Positions 44,905 to 57,799 of a DNA stretch of 64,000 nt are shown here, one piece after another. Below the pieces are notes generated by a model. It was not told the DNA's origin. It did no database searches and saw only the letters and a program-made list of their open reading frames with translations. Positions within the stretch are counted from its first letter, which is position 1; the number at the start of each line of letters is the position of its first letter. The stretch is from Clostridia bacterium (GTDB taxonomy: Bacteria > Bacillota > Clostridia > Oscillospirales > Acutalibacteraceae). Location: contig JAGAKF010000064.1 in NCBI GenBank assembly GCA_017625835.1, positions 1 to 64,000 of the forward strand, written 5' to 3'. The position numbers and the translations under genes were made by a program.

Positions 44905-45512
44905 CTGTTTTTGGCAATTTCGCGACGTTTGAGTGTTTCCTGTTCAAATCTGTCAAGAGCCGCCTTAACGTTGCCGAGCATAGTAAGCTCGAACAAGTGG
45001 ATAAGCTCATCACTTGACATTCTCGTAGTATTGCGGTTACGCATCCAATTTTCAACAACATCACAAACTGCAAAAGCATAAAAATCTGCAATGAAGTTCT
45101 TGTAGTAAGAATCGACAGTCTTATCCTTTGAAAGGAATTCAACAACCATTCTTGAACACAAACCTATCTTTTCGTAAACAAAATTATAAAAGAATTTCTC
45201 TGCCTTTGAATTAACGACACACTTGATTTCGTCCTGATGCTCTTCAAGATAATCAAACATTTTTTTGATCATCGTCATCCAATCGCAATCAGCTTTATAT
45301 TCATTGAAGATCTGAAGACCGTCATAAGTATAAATCCACTCAACGAGAGCATAAATATCCTGGAAGTGGTAATAAAAGGTCTGGCGGTTAACACCGCAGT
45401 CCTCAACAATTTCACGGATTTTGATTTTATCCAGCGACTTCTTCTTCATAAGCTTTCGCAAAGAAGTTGCAATCAAAAGTTTTGTTCTTTCACCTGAATT
45501 CTGTGGAGCCAT
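44901..45512 (-). CDS. TetR/AcrR family regulator
   Basis: 203 aa. The N-terminal helix-turn-helix (about 25-50, IREIVEDCGVNRQTFYYHF) is typical. The C-terminal domain looks like TetR_C_8, as in DhaS-type activators and related regulators of Firmicutes. No partner gene is divergently placed, so its regulon is unknown; it may regulate itself through the palindrome upstream. Confidence 0.88.
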   Translation of the reverse strand: MAPQNSGERTKLLIATSLRKLMKKKSLDKIKIREIVEDCGVNRQTFYYHFQDIYALVEWIYTYDGLQIFNEYKADCDWMTMIKKMFDYLEEHQDEIKCVVNSKAEKFFYNFVYEKIGLCSRMVVEFLSKDKTVDSYYKNFIADFYAFAVCDVVENWMRNRNTTRMSSDELIHLFELTMLGNVKAALDRFEQETLKRREIAKNS

Positions 45513-45533
45513 ACTATCTCTCCTTTCCCGTTA

Positions 45534-45562
45534 ATTCTATCATAACCTTTTTTTGATTTCAA
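45534..45562 (-). promoter_or_regulatory. promoter of the TetR gene
   Basis: Minus strand TTGAAA (45562-45557), 17-bp spacer, TAGAAT (45539-45534), about 22 nt before the start codon. Confidence 0.65.
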
Positions 45563-45591
45563 GACATTTTGATATACAAACACCGTATAAA

Positions 45592-45601
45592 TGTCTAGAC
45601 A
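45592..45601. promoter_or_regulatory. TGTCTAGACA palindrome, possible regulator site
   Basis: Perfect 10-bp palindrome about 30 bp upstream of the TetR-gene -35 box. It could be an operator for this or another regulator; most TetR sites are longer. Low confidence. Confidence 0.3.
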
Positions 45602-45619
45602 ATTTATGTAAAAAGTAAA

Positions 45620-45648
45620 AAAGAGCCTGATAACAGGCTCTTTTTTGT
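45620..45648. terminator. terminator after the DapA-family gene
   Basis: 10-bp stem AAAGAGCCTG/CAGGCTCTTT with loop ATAA and T-tracts on both strands. It ends the DapA/GDPD/YlmH region on the minus strand. Confidence 0.9.
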
Positions 45649-45661
45649 TATTCACATTAAA

Positions 45662-46561
45662 TCAAAGAAGACCTTTCTGAGTTGCATACTCATAGAAAGA
45701 TTCAATGCTTCTTCTTCTCGGAGCGTCGATCTTTGCGCCGGCTCTTGTTACAGTTGTCATCGGAACACCCTGAAGCTGAACAAGATACTTTGCACTTGCG
45801 TTGAAGCCGCTGTCAATGCAGTTATCAAGAAGGATGATTTCGTTGTATGTTTCGCGTGCCTTCTGAACATTCTTTTCTACAAAATACTCATCGTACATCT
45901 TGCGGAAAAGATTTGCACCGCATGAAGTCGGTGTTGCACAAACGCCTCTTGCGCCTGCTTCATAAGCATCGAAAAGGAACGGGATATTAGCCTGAAGAAC
46001 AGCTGATTCACCCTGAACTGCGATCTTATCTTTAATTTTCTCGAGAGAGCAGGTTGTATCCTTGATACCCTTGAATTTACCGTTGGCTACAAGCTCGCCG
46101 TAAGCCTTACCTGACATGCAGTGAGGTTGGAAGCCCGGGAACTCATAAAGGAGGATCGGGAGTGTTGTATATTCAGCAAGCTCTGAAAGGTAATCAACGA
46201 GCTGATCGTCTTTGTCGCCGACACCCTTTGTTACGAAAACAAGTCCGTCAACGCCTGTCTGCTCCATACGCTTTACTTCTTCAACCTGATGCTGCCATGT
46301 CGGCTCTAGGTTTGCAGTTGCAACGATCTCTGTGCCGTTCGCGTGCTTTACTGCGATTTCTGCACACTTGATTCTTTCCTCAAGTGAAAGACAAGTCATT
46401 TCTGCACTGCCGCAGACTGAGAAAAGATGATGAGATCCTTTTGAAGCCTGCCACTCAACATACTGAGCGTAAACATCATAGTCAATTGACTTATCCTCTT
46501 TAAAAGGAGTAAGCAACAAAGCGTAAATGCCTCTGTATTCTTCCATATTTCCTGTAAACAT
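45662..46561 (-). CDS. dihydrodipicolinate synthase/N-acetylneuraminate lyase family protein
   Basis: 299 aa class I aldolase-like TIM barrel. The Schiff-base Lys is in KFKGIKDTTCS near residue 166. The catalytic Tyr is in ILLYEFPG, where most members read YN.P, so the substrate pocket is unusual. Probably a pyruvate-dependent lyase or dehydratase on a sugar acid rather than lysine synthesis. ATG at 46561 has AGAGGTG upstream; a GTG three codons earlier is less likely. Single gene. Confidence 0.85.
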   Translation of the reverse strand: MFTGNMEEYRGIYALLLTPFKEDKSIDYDVYAQYVEWQASKGSHHLFSVCGSAEMTCLSLEERIKCAEIAVKHANGTEIVATANLEPTWQHQVEEVKRMEQTGVDGLVFVTKGVGDKDDQLVDYLSELAEYTTLPILLYEFPGFQPHCMSGKAYGELVANGKFKGIKDTTCSLEKIKDKIAVQGESAVLQANIPFLFDAYEAGARGVCATPTSCGANLFRKMYDEYFVEKNVQKARETYNEIILLDNCIDSGFNASAKYLVQLQGVPMTTVTRAGAKIDAPRRRSIESFYEYATQKGLL

Positions 46562-46660
46562 AAATTGCACCTCTCAAGAAAAATTGGTTTATTTTTGTTT
46601 ATATTACTACTATGAACGACGAATTTCAATAGATAAGCTGAAAATTTTTCATATGAATTT

Positions 46661-47392
46661 TCACTTTTTCATATTGTCGATAACTCTTTTTGCCATATCG
46701 GGAAAATTGGTTATAACTGCATCAATTCCGAGGTTGTAAAGGCGTTCAACGTCCTCTTCTTCGTTTACCGTCCAGGTATTGATTCTGATTGAATTTGATT
46801 TAATCTCTGCAACACTTTCTTCATTCAACGAATTAAATCTCGGGTGTACACATTCTACGTTACGTGTTTTGGTATATTCACCAAAATTGTAAATCCAGCT
46901 TGATTCGAGGAAACCGCACTGAATTCCCGGATTAACAGCCTTGGCTCTCATAACACTGTAATGGTTGAAGCTTGAAATTATAATTCTGTCTTCAAGCTGA
47001 AATTCATCAATCAGCTCCATTACCGCTTTTTCGATTCCGGGATACTCATTCTCGCTTGTTTTAAGTTCAATATTGGTTATGAATCCGTCAACAGGCTTTA
47101 TCAATTCAAAATATTCACGTAAGGTCGGGATTTTATTAAAGCCGTAAACCCCTGCAAAACCTGCCGATGCATCAAATTTTGCAAGTTCTTCATATGTAAA
47201 GTCAACCACAAAACCTTTGCCGTCAGTTGTACGGTCAATGCGCTCATCATGAATCACAACAATCTCGCCGTCCTTGGTAAAATGAACATCAAGCTCTGCT
47301 CCGTCTGCTCCTGCTTCAATGGCCTTTTCAAAAGCAAGCATAGTGTTTTCAGGATACTTTCCGCTGAAACCTCTGTGAGCAATATTTAACAT
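46661..47392 (-). CDS. glycerophosphodiester phosphodiesterase
   Basis: 243 aa GDPD family TIM barrel. The catalytic pair of His is in NIAHRGFSGKYPENT near residue 6 and VIHDERIDRTTDGKG near residue 48; ELDVHFTKDG carries metal-binding acids. No signal peptide, so cytoplasmic. It releases glycerol-3-phosphate from deacylated phospholipids. 20 nt after ylmH. Confidence 0.93.
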   Translation of the reverse strand: MLNIAHRGFSGKYPENTMLAFEKAIEAGADGAELDVHFTKDGEIVVIHDERIDRTTDGKGFVVDFTYEELAKFDASAGFAGVYGFNKIPTLREYFELIKPVDGFITNIELKTSENEYPGIEKAVMELIDEFQLEDRIIISSFNHYSVMRAKAVNPGIQCGFLESSWIYNFGEYTKTRNVECVHPRFNSLNEESVAEIKSNSIRINTWTVNEEEDVERLYNLGIDAVITNFPDMAKRVIDNMKK

Positions 47393-47412
47393 AAAAACAC
47401 AATCCTTTCTGC

Positions 47413-48177
47413 TTAGTACTTTTTTATAATAAATGCCTGTCTGCCTTTTTTCGTGACTCCGGCATCTTCATCAATTATTACCTTTCCGCTACCGTGGATA
47501 ACCAGCTTTGCACCGAACGGAACCTTTACATCAGGCTTTGACATAACAACACCGTTCATAAGCACCTCTCCCCTGCGAATAAGCTCCGCAGCGGAATTTC
47601 TTGAAAGAGAAAATGCAGCAGATACCACACCGTCAAGGCGCATGGAAGAAACATAGCACCTTTTGGTTTCAAAGGAAGAATTGTTCTCAGCGTCAGAAAA
47701 ATTATCACTGATTTCTACCGTAACGCTTCCCCTACCGACGGAAGAAAGATTCTCTTTTATGTACGGTGCCACACTCCGAATAACCGCCATCGTGCAACCG
47801 TGTTCGGTAACAAAAATATCACCAACAGCCTCACGTTTAATTCCGAGACCCATTACAGCACCGAGATAATCTCTGTGGGACAGAGAGGAAAAATTGTCCT
47901 TTTTAATTTCAAGGGCCACTATCGGAGAAAGATCAGTATTTTCTCTTACATAATCGGCGTTTTCCGCATAGTCAGGAAGAAACAGAACTGTCTTTCTTTC
48001 ACATTCCTCAAATCCGCCGTAAAATTCATATCGGACATCTTTTTTCTTTTTCATATATTCGATTACATCGCTTTGCTGATAAATATCGAGAAAGTTCGTA
48101 TTTGTAATAACGTAGTTTTCATCGCATGAACTTATACAGTCGTCAATCCTCGCCATAAGGAGCTTATTATCAGTCAA
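47413..48177 (-). CDS. ylmH: YlmH-type RNA-binding protein with S4 domain
   Basis: 254 aa. The C-terminal S4 domain (about 180-240, RLDGVVSAAFSLSRNSAAEL then EVLMNGVVMSKPD) binds RNA. The N-terminal part matches the YlmH fold. YlmH has been linked to rescue of stalled ribosomes and to cell division in Firmicutes. TTG start with GGGAGG 8 nt upstream. Unlike in Bacillus, sepF and divIVA are not beside it. Confidence 0.88.
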   Translation of the reverse strand: MTDNKLLMARIDDCISSCDENYVITNTNFLDIYQQSDVIEYMKKKKDVRYEFYGGFEECERKTVLFLPDYAENADYVRENTDLSPIVALEIKKDNFSSLSHRDYLGAVMGLGIKREAVGDIFVTEHGCTMAVIRSVAPYIKENLSSVGRGSVTVEISDNFSDAENNSSFETKRCYVSSMRLDGVVSAAFSLSRNSAAELIRRGEVLMNGVVMSKPDVKVPFGAKLVIHGSGKVIIDEDAGVTKKGRQAFIIKKY

Positions 48178-48284
48178 AATACACCCTCCCGATAAAGTCT
48201 GTATTCAATATATCATATTTTATAACAAATGTACAGAAATTTAATTTGTTTTTCAATCCCTTTCAACAAAATATGTAATTTCTA

Positions 48285-48313
48285 TTGAACAGAATTACAA
48301 TATATGGTATTAT
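48285..48313 (+). promoter_or_regulatory. promoter of the GH2 pair
   Basis: TTGAAC (48285-48290), 17-bp spacer, TATTAT (48308-48313), 31 nt before the first ATG. A TATAAT overlaps but is spaced 20 bp from the same -35. Confidence 0.55.
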
Positions 48314-48343
48314 AATTAAAAATTATGATGGAGGTTTATTGTT

Positions 48344-50053
48344 ATGAATATACCACGTCCCGAACATCCGAATCCACAGTTTCAAAGACAGGCCTGGATG
48401 AACCTTAACGGCAAATGGAGCTTTCAGATTGACAACTCCAAGAGTGGCCTCGCAAAGAGATTTTATGAAAAAGGCACACGCCTTGATTCTGTTATAAATG
48501 TCCCCTTCTGCCCCGAAAGCGTTCTTTCAGGAGTGGAGAATAAAGACTTTATGGCAGCGGTATGGTATGCAAGAGAGTTCGTTATACCCGACCGTTATGC
48601 AGATATGAGAACAGTGCTACATTTCGGCGCTGTTGATTATAAAGCTGTTGTTTACATCAACGGCAAAGAAGTCGGCACACACATCGGCGGATATATATCC
48701 TTCAGCTTTGATATCACGGATTACATTCAGCCCGGTGTCAATACAGTTACCGTTTACGCTGAGGACGACGTACGCAATCCCCTTCAGCCCAGAGGTAAGC
48801 AGAGTGAGGAATTTTATTCTCACGGCTGTGACTACACAAGAACAACCGGCATCTGGCAGACTGTATGGCTTGAATTCACACCGAAGTCTTACATAGAAAG
48901 AATAAAGATTTTCCCAAACGCTGAAAACTGCTCTGTTGACATCCAGGCAAAGGTTGTCGGTGAAGGCAAGTTTGAAGCACTTGCTCTTTTCCACGACAGA
49001 ATCATGGGCGTTTCAAGCATTGAGACCAAGGGCGGATTAATTAACGCACATCTCGATCTTAAAGAAGCTTTTTACTGGACCGTCGGCGAAGGCAGACTTT
49101 ACGATCTTGAGCTTAAATTCAACGACGACCGCGTTGACAGCTACTTCGGTCTTCGCGACATCAAGCTTGACGGATACAAGTTTCTCATCAACGACAAGTC
49201 TGTTTTCCAGAGACTTGTTCTTGACCAGGGCTTCTATCCTGACGGAATTTATACAGCTCCGACCGATGAAGCTCTCATAAAAGATATTCAGATTTCTCTT
49301 GACGTCGGCTTCAACGGAGCAAGACTTCACGAAAAAATCTTCGAGCCCAGATTCCTCTACCATTGCGACAAAATGGGTTACATCGTATGGGGCGAATACC
49401 CCAACTGGGGACTTGATTCTTCAAACCCGAATATTGTATACAGTGTTCTTCCCGAGTGGATCGAAGAGCTTGAAAGAGACTTCAACCATCCGTCAATCAT
49501 CGGTTGGTGTCCTTTCAACGAGACATGGGACTATGACGGCAGAAAACAGCACGACGCTGCACTTAAAATGATCTATGACGTAACGAAAGCGCTCGATCCC
49601 ACCCGTCCCTGCATCGACGTAAGCGGCAACTTCCACGTTACGGGCGAAATCTTTGACGTTCACAATTACGAACAGGATCCCGAAGTATTTAAAACTTTTT
49701 ACGTAAATGCCGGTGAAGGCAAGATTTTCGATCAGCATGCTGAAAGACAGACTTACAGGGGTGAGCCTCTTTTCGTCAGCGAATACGGCGGAATTCAGTG
49801 GTCAGTTGATAACAGCAACCAGAATGCCTGGGGCTACGGAAATGCGCCGAAGAACAAATATGAATTCATCGAGCGTTATCAGGGGCTGACAGATCCGCTT
49901 CTTGACAACGAATATATTTTCGGATTCTGCTACACACAGCTTTACGACATTGAACAAGAGCAGAACGGTCTTTACACTTACACAAGAAAGCCAAAATTTG
50001 ACCCTACAATCTTCTACGGCATTAATTCAAGAAAAGCAAAAATCGAGTTATAA
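48344..50053 (+). CDS. glycoside hydrolase family 2, beta-glucuronidase/galactosidase-like
   Basis: 569 aa. N-terminal sugar-binding (jelly-roll) domain, immunoglobulin-like domain, then the TIM barrel from about residue 275. The acid/base Glu is in GWCPFNETWDY near residue 395 and the nucleophile Glu in FVSEYGG near residue 480. No signal peptide, so it acts inside the cell on imported oligosaccharides. GGAGG precedes the ATG. Paired with a LacZ-type enzyme 15 nt downstream. Exact sugar unknown; beta-galactose, glucuronate or mannose are all possible in GH2. Confidence 0.9.
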   Translation: MNIPRPEHPNPQFQRQAWMNLNGKWSFQIDNSKSGLAKRFYEKGTRLDSVINVPFCPESVLSGVENKDFMAAVWYAREFVIPDRYADMRTVLHFGAVDYKAVVYINGKEVGTHIGGYISFSFDITDYIQPGVNTVTVYAEDDVRNPLQPRGKQSEEFYSHGCDYTRTTGIWQTVWLEFTPKSYIERIKIFPNAENCSVDIQAKVVGEGKFEALALFHDRIMGVSSIETKGGLINAHLDLKEAFYWTVGEGRLYDLELKFNDDRVDSYFGLRDIKLDGYKFLINDKSVFQRLVLDQGFYPDGIYTAPTDEALIKDIQISLDVGFNGARLHEKIFEPRFLYHCDKMGYIVWGEYPNWGLDSSNPNIVYSVLPEWIEELERDFNHPSIIGWCPFNETWDYDGRKQHDAALKMIYDVTKALDPTRPCIDVSGNFHVTGEIFDVHNYEQDPEVFKTFYVNAGEGKIFDQHAERQTYRGEPLFVSEYGGIQWSVDNSNQNAWGYGNAPKNKYEFIERYQGLTDPLLDNEYIFGFCYTQLYDIEQEQNGLYTYTRKPKFDPTIFYGINSRKAKIEL

Positions 50054-53131
<3,078 letters not shown>

Positions 53132-53142
53132 AATACAAACCA

Positions 53143-53170
53143 AAAGCCGACAGGTTTTCCTGTCGGCTTT
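53143..53170. terminator. bidirectional terminator, lacZ / beta-helix gene
   Basis: 12-bp stem AAAGCCGACAGG/CCTGTCGGCTTT, loop TTTT, between convergent genes. Confidence 0.92.
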
Positions 53171-53191
53171 AAAATTTATATAACTGTAAGT

Positions 53192-55330
53192 TTAATTGAA
53201 CTTTGTAAGTGTTCCTGCATCGTACTCAAAAGGCACAAATCCTGCTTCAAGTGCAGGGCTGTTTTCTGCAAGTGTAAAGTCGCGGTTTGCAGCATCCTTA
53301 AAGAGCGGATCTGCATAAACAGCATTGTTGTAATACCCCTGAGCTGTCAGGATTACGAGAGACTTTCTGTCAAAGAGCTTAGTCGTGTGTCCAGAATATA
53401 CGTTACCGCCACGGTCATAGTCCCAATAAAGATTGCTGTCATCAACAAACCAGTCTTTTTCTGTATCAAAGGCATATATCGTTGCATCGTCAACCACGAA
53501 GATATTGTTAGTCGCTGTAAGCGAATTGTGCTCCTCATGCCTTGTTATTATGAATGCGCCTTCTCCGCCGAAAGCAAAGATGTTGTTTCTTACGATGTTG
53601 TCTCTGCCGTAGTGCTGGTGGAAAGTTTCGGACGAACAGTCATAAACAAGGTTGTTTTCAACAAGCATTTCGCTTGAACCTTCATCGAGGTAGATACCCC
53701 AACCGCCGTAACCGTAAGCACCTTCGTCACAACCGACATTGTATATCACATTTCCTGAAATAACGGTTTCGGGCTGAACACCGAGGGTATAAATTCCGCC
53801 CATGTCGGAAAGCCAACCGTTGCCGATATTATAAATGAGGTTGTTGCTGATGTTGATTTTATTCGTCGGATGTTCCGCATAACCCCAGCTCCAGCCAACG
53901 GAAACACCTGTGTACCAGCCGTCGTGAATCTCATTGTATGTAAGGTCACAGTCGTAAGCATTGGTAAGAAGAATACCGATAGCGTTACTGAAAATTCTGC
54001 CGTAATTACTGATATGACAATCGTGAACATTGATATTTCTCGTTGTTGCAGGAACAACAAAATCACCGTGGATAAAGATTGCATTTGCACCGATCTCGTT
54101 AAACAAGCAGCTTGTAATATCGCAGTCCTGCGTACCCTTATCGAGTTTAAGAGCAGTATATGTAAGGTTTTCAAAGCGACAGTCAGTAAAGTCGATGTTT
54201 TTGGAGCCTTCGATATAAATCGCTGCCGGTACTTCATAAGCAGCCTGCGGATGGTCCGCACCGTACTCTACGTTACTGTATAACGGATGGTCTTTCGGGA
54301 ACGGGTTACCCGTATGCGTTCCGTCAATGAAATCCCAGTCTGTGTTTACAAAATCGATACCCTGAAATGCAATATTATCTGCATTTTTAAAGGTTATAAG
54401 TTCTTCCGTTACACCTGCCTGAAGAACTGTGTTTTCGGGAGTATCACCCTCTTCGGGAATGTAATAAAGCTTTTCTTCTGTTCGGTCAAGATACCATTCA
54501 CCCGGGAGCGAAAGAGCCTCCTTGACGTTTTCGTAAACGAAGTTATCGTCAACTCTTACTGTCATTGCAGTCGGTTTTCTTGTTTCGATTCTGCCAGTTG
54601 AAGCATCGACTGAGTGTACGGGTAAATGCTCGTCACACCAGAAATGCATAATTCTTACTTCAACATCAGAGGGATTTGCAAAATCAAGGATCTGATCCTT
54701 ATGTGCATAAAAAGCTAACGAAAATGTGAAGAAATCGGGTGCGTGCGAACCTCGGATAGCCTCGCTTGCACTCGGTTCGGCAATTTTGAACATTCCTTCC
54801 TTCGGGTAAGTTGAACGCGCAAGACGCTTGTCACCCTTGAAAAGAGAATTAAAGTAATCTTCGTCGGAATCAATATTTACGTTTGTTACAAAAGCGTTAA
54901 CTCCGTTAATAGTAGTTTCACAGAATCCTTTGATTTCCTTTGAACCTGAGAACGAAACCTTTTCGCCCGGATATGAACGGTAGGTTACGTTTTCTCTGTC
55001 TTCAGCATTAAACACAACAGTTTTTTCTATGTTGTATGTACCCTCTCTGAACCAGACGGTAATATCCTTACCGTCATATTTTCCGTCCTTAAGCATTTCT
55101 TTTGCTTTTTCAAGAGTTTTAAGAGGAGCATCAACCGTACCCTGGTTGCTATCGTTTCCCTCAGGAGAAACTACAAGATCATACTCACCCATTACGAACT
55201 CACCTTCATCAAATTCTGCCTGAATTCTTTCAGTGCTTTCACCGAAAACACCAACTCCGGTACCAATACTCGGGTTAAGCACCGCACCGAGCCAGACAAA
55301 TATTGCCGTAAAAAATGCAATAATTTTCAT
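53192..55330 (-). CDS. secreted right-handed beta-helix repeat protein
   Basis: 712 aa. A signal peptide (residues 1-19: Lys then a hydrophobic run) implies export. Residues about 50-110 (DLVVSPEGNDSNQGTVDAPL followed by an alpha helix) are the usual cap of pectin-lyase-like proteins; from about 330 onward short repeated strands with Asn ladders (such as NNIFVVDDATIYAFD) form the parallel beta helix. Such proteins are polysaccharide lyases or glycosidases of plant or host glycans. No cell-wall anchor seen. ATG at 55330 has GGAGG upstream; the longer ORF is rejected. Confidence 0.85.
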   Translation of the reverse strand: MKIIAFFTAIFVWLGAVLNPSIGTGVGVFGESTERIQAEFDEGEFVMGEYDLVVSPEGNDSNQGTVDAPLKTLEKAKEMLKDGKYDGKDITVWFREGTYNIEKTVVFNAEDRENVTYRSYPGEKVSFSGSKEIKGFCETTINGVNAFVTNVNIDSDEDYFNSLFKGDKRLARSTYPKEGMFKIAEPSASEAIRGSHAPDFFTFSLAFYAHKDQILDFANPSDVEVRIMHFWCDEHLPVHSVDASTGRIETRKPTAMTVRVDDNFVYENVKEALSLPGEWYLDRTEEKLYYIPEEGDTPENTVLQAGVTEELITFKNADNIAFQGIDFVNTDWDFIDGTHTGNPFPKDHPLYSNVEYGADHPQAAYEVPAAIYIEGSKNIDFTDCRFENLTYTALKLDKGTQDCDITSCLFNEIGANAIFIHGDFVVPATTRNINVHDCHISNYGRIFSNAIGILLTNAYDCDLTYNEIHDGWYTGVSVGWSWGYAEHPTNKINISNNLIYNIGNGWLSDMGGIYTLGVQPETVISGNVIYNVGCDEGAYGYGGWGIYLDEGSSEMLVENNLVYDCSSETFHQHYGRDNIVRNNIFAFGGEGAFIITRHEEHNSLTATNNIFVVDDATIYAFDTEKDWFVDDSNLYWDYDRGGNVYSGHTTKLFDRKSLVILTAQGYYNNAVYADPLFKDAANRDFTLAENSPALEAGFVPFEYDAGTLTKFN

Positions 55331-55406
55331 AGAATCAACCTCCGGTAAAATTAGGACTAGAATAGTCATTGTCATTATTTTAAAACAAATAGAATAAATT
55401 TTCAAG

Positions 55407-55448
55407 TTAAAAATCAAAGCTGTGGTATAATACTCCACAGCTTTGATT
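55407..55448 (-). terminator. terminator after the histidine kinase
   Basis: 14-bp stem AATCAAAGCTGTGG/CCACAGCTTTGATT with a 9-nt loop and a T5 tract on the minus strand. Confidence 0.85.
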
Positions 55449-55456
55449 AAATAAAT

Positions 55457-57799
55457 TTATTTTGGTATTTTTACGGTTGCTTTGAAGAGATCTCCGTCTA
55501 TCGAAATAATAAGTTCACCGTCGTTAAGTGAGCAAAGATCCTTCGCGATAGAAAGACCGAGTCCGTTACCGTCACGGTTACGTGAAGCGTCACCTCTTAC
55601 AAAGCGTTCGGTCAGTTCCTCAGCGCTGATATTAAGCGGTTCATTTGAAATGTTTTTGATTTCAAAGTATCCGTATTTAAAATCTGAGTAAACCCGTGCA
55701 TAAACTCTTGAATTCGGTGCTGAGTACTTGCATACATTCGAAAGCAGGTTTTCAATAACCCTATAAATTTTCGTTCCGTCCGCAGTTACAATCACCTTAT
55801 GCTCCGGTTCATCAAACAACAGCTTAAGGCCATGCTTCTCCAGTTCTGAATTTTCCTCAACAACAGCCTGTGTTACAAGCTCGTTGAGATTGAGTTTAGT
55901 TTTATTGACAGCAACGTTTCCGCCCGAAAGCTTGGATGCTTCAATCAGATCCTCGATAAGGCGCTTCAGTTTAATTGACTTTTCATCAATTACCGACATA
56001 TATTCAATTGCTTTTTCGTCCGTAATATCGCATTGCTTCATCAGGTCGATGTAATTGATTACTGACGTCAGTGGTGTTTTAAGGTCGTGCGAAACATTTG
56101 TGATAAGCTCCGCTTTTGTACGTTCATCCTTAACCGCCTTAATAATTGCTTTCTGAAGCTCTGAATTCGTCTCATCATAAGCTTTCACAAGGGGCTTCAG
56201 GCTTTCGGGAACCTCATTGGGTTTCATATCAAACGGTTCGTGATTTTCTGCACTGACAATAATCGAATCGAGTGAACGCATATACTTAAACACGCGGTAC
56301 ATCGCATAGGCATCAGCAGCAATAACGGCAAGCATCATTAAACACACTAAGAAAAAAGTAAACTCATTGCCGTCATAAATGCACAGACACAGCAAAAATC
56401 CGCAAAGCAAAAGAGCTGACACGCTTATAACAGTACCAACCACGCATAGAATTGCTACGCCCTTATTAAGCTTCTTCGGTCTGAAAATAATAACCCTGAA
56501 CCATCCTTTTATCTTACGGAACAGCTTTGCAATCTGTCTGCCGATAAACCTGAGCAATTTCAGAATTGCAACTATGATATAAAATACCAGTGTGTGTCTG
56601 AAAATCGGACTTTTTGTCTTTATTCTTCTTGCAAAGGATGTAAGAAGCTCCGCAAGAATGAGTATAAACACAGTAACAACTGTTGACAGTACTATAATAA
56701 AAAGCTTTTGATGTGCAACAATTTCTTCAAGCCAGAAATCGGCTTCATATTCCCAGAGGATCTGTTCGTGACGCAGGAAAGCAAGCCCGACAGCGGCGAA
56801 TCCCACCCAGAAATCAGCAAACACAGACAGTACAAGATGCAGGTCACACGGAACTTTATCAATAAATGACAGGTTTAACTCGTCGCCCTTATGTCCTGCC
56901 AGAGTTACGGATAAAGCAAGAAACAGTACCATTCCTACAAACGAAACAAGCAAAGTTATAATCTTTGCAGTATAATCTATACCATTTGTAAGATTGACGG
57001 TATTCTGTAATTTTGAAAATTTATCGTTGCCTGAGAAACCCGGATTAATCGAATAATAAACCTCCGTAGTGGACGAAAAATAGTTATCAGGGGTAGTTGC
57101 GATAAAAGCAGAATTTTTAATATTTTCACTACATGTAATCTTACCGTCAACGACATAAACATATTCTTTGAAAGTTTCATTGACGACACTGTCTTTACTG
57201 TCCACATTGGAGATAACTGTTCCGTCCTTCGCCTCGGCATAGTATCGGACATTTTTAAGTAAATCAAGCTGTGAAGCATTAAAATGGCCGATAAACGAAT
57301 TGTGGAAATCTGTTTCAAACAAACGTCCGACGGATTCAGCAATACTTTCCGGGGTTAAGGACAGCGAAAAAGAATAAGATACCGTTCCGAGAACAGAGCT
57401 TTCGTAAGTAAGAATTACTTCGTCGTAAGTATAAACTTCTGTGTAATCTTCATAATCATACGTGTGCTTACCCTGAGATTCCTTTTCAGCCTTGAACTGC
57501 GCCACCATATCTTCAACGCAAGCATTCTTTTCTTCCTGAAGCCTTGCTTCATGCTCATTTCTTCGCGCCAGACCGATCATGATATTTATATCACTTCTGA
57601 CGTAATTTACAAACGACGTTGTGTCATAAATTGAAATGTTTTCAGTAAAGTCCATCTCTCCGTCCGTAATTATCCAACGGTAAAACAGAGGAATAAAACT
57701 CAACACCACCGAGACAGCACAGACACAAGCGAGAATAATGCAAAGAACTTTTGAAAACACGCTGTACTTAAATCTTTTCAACCTTGTATCCAAGACCAT
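55457..57799 (-). CDS. sensor histidine kinase with large membrane-embedded sensor
   Basis: 780 aa, long for the class. One N-terminal helix (about 20-45), an extracellular region of about 240 aa, then six or more transmembrane helices (about 280-500). The kinase core follows: H box NVSHDLKTPLTSVINYIDLM near residue 565, N box NLLSNVCKYS near 675 and G box RDGNGLGLSIAKDL near 745. The ATG at 57799 has AAGGTGG 3-4 nt upstream and overlaps the response-regulator gene by 32 nt; a later TTG is possible. Signal unknown. Confidence 0.88.
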   Translation of the reverse strand: MVLDTRLKRFKYSVFSKVLCIILACVCAVSVVLSFIPLFYRWIITDGEMDFTENISIYDTTSFVNYVRSDINIMIGLARRNEHEARLQEEKNACVEDMVAQFKAEKESQGKHTYDYEDYTEVYTYDEVILTYESSVLGTVSYSFSLSLTPESIAESVGRLFETDFHNSFIGHFNASQLDLLKNVRYYAEAKDGTVISNVDSKDSVVNETFKEYVYVVDGKITCSENIKNSAFIATTPDNYFSSTTEVYYSINPGFSGNDKFSKLQNTVNLTNGIDYTAKIITLLVSFVGMVLFLALSVTLAGHKGDELNLSFIDKVPCDLHLVLSVFADFWVGFAAVGLAFLRHEQILWEYEADFWLEEIVAHQKLFIIVLSTVVTVFILILAELLTSFARRIKTKSPIFRHTLVFYIIVAILKLLRFIGRQIAKLFRKIKGWFRVIIFRPKKLNKGVAILCVVGTVISVSALLLCGFLLCLCIYDGNEFTFFLVCLMMLAVIAADAYAMYRVFKYMRSLDSIIVSAENHEPFDMKPNEVPESLKPLVKAYDETNSELQKAIIKAVKDERTKAELITNVSHDLKTPLTSVINYIDLMKQCDITDEKAIEYMSVIDEKSIKLKRLIEDLIEASKLSGGNVAVNKTKLNLNELVTQAVVEENSELEKHGLKLLFDEPEHKVIVTADGTKIYRVIENLLSNVCKYSAPNSRVYARVYSDFKYGYFEIKNISNEPLNISAEELTERFVRGDASRNRDGNGLGLSIAKDLCSLNDGELIISIDGDLFKATVKIPK

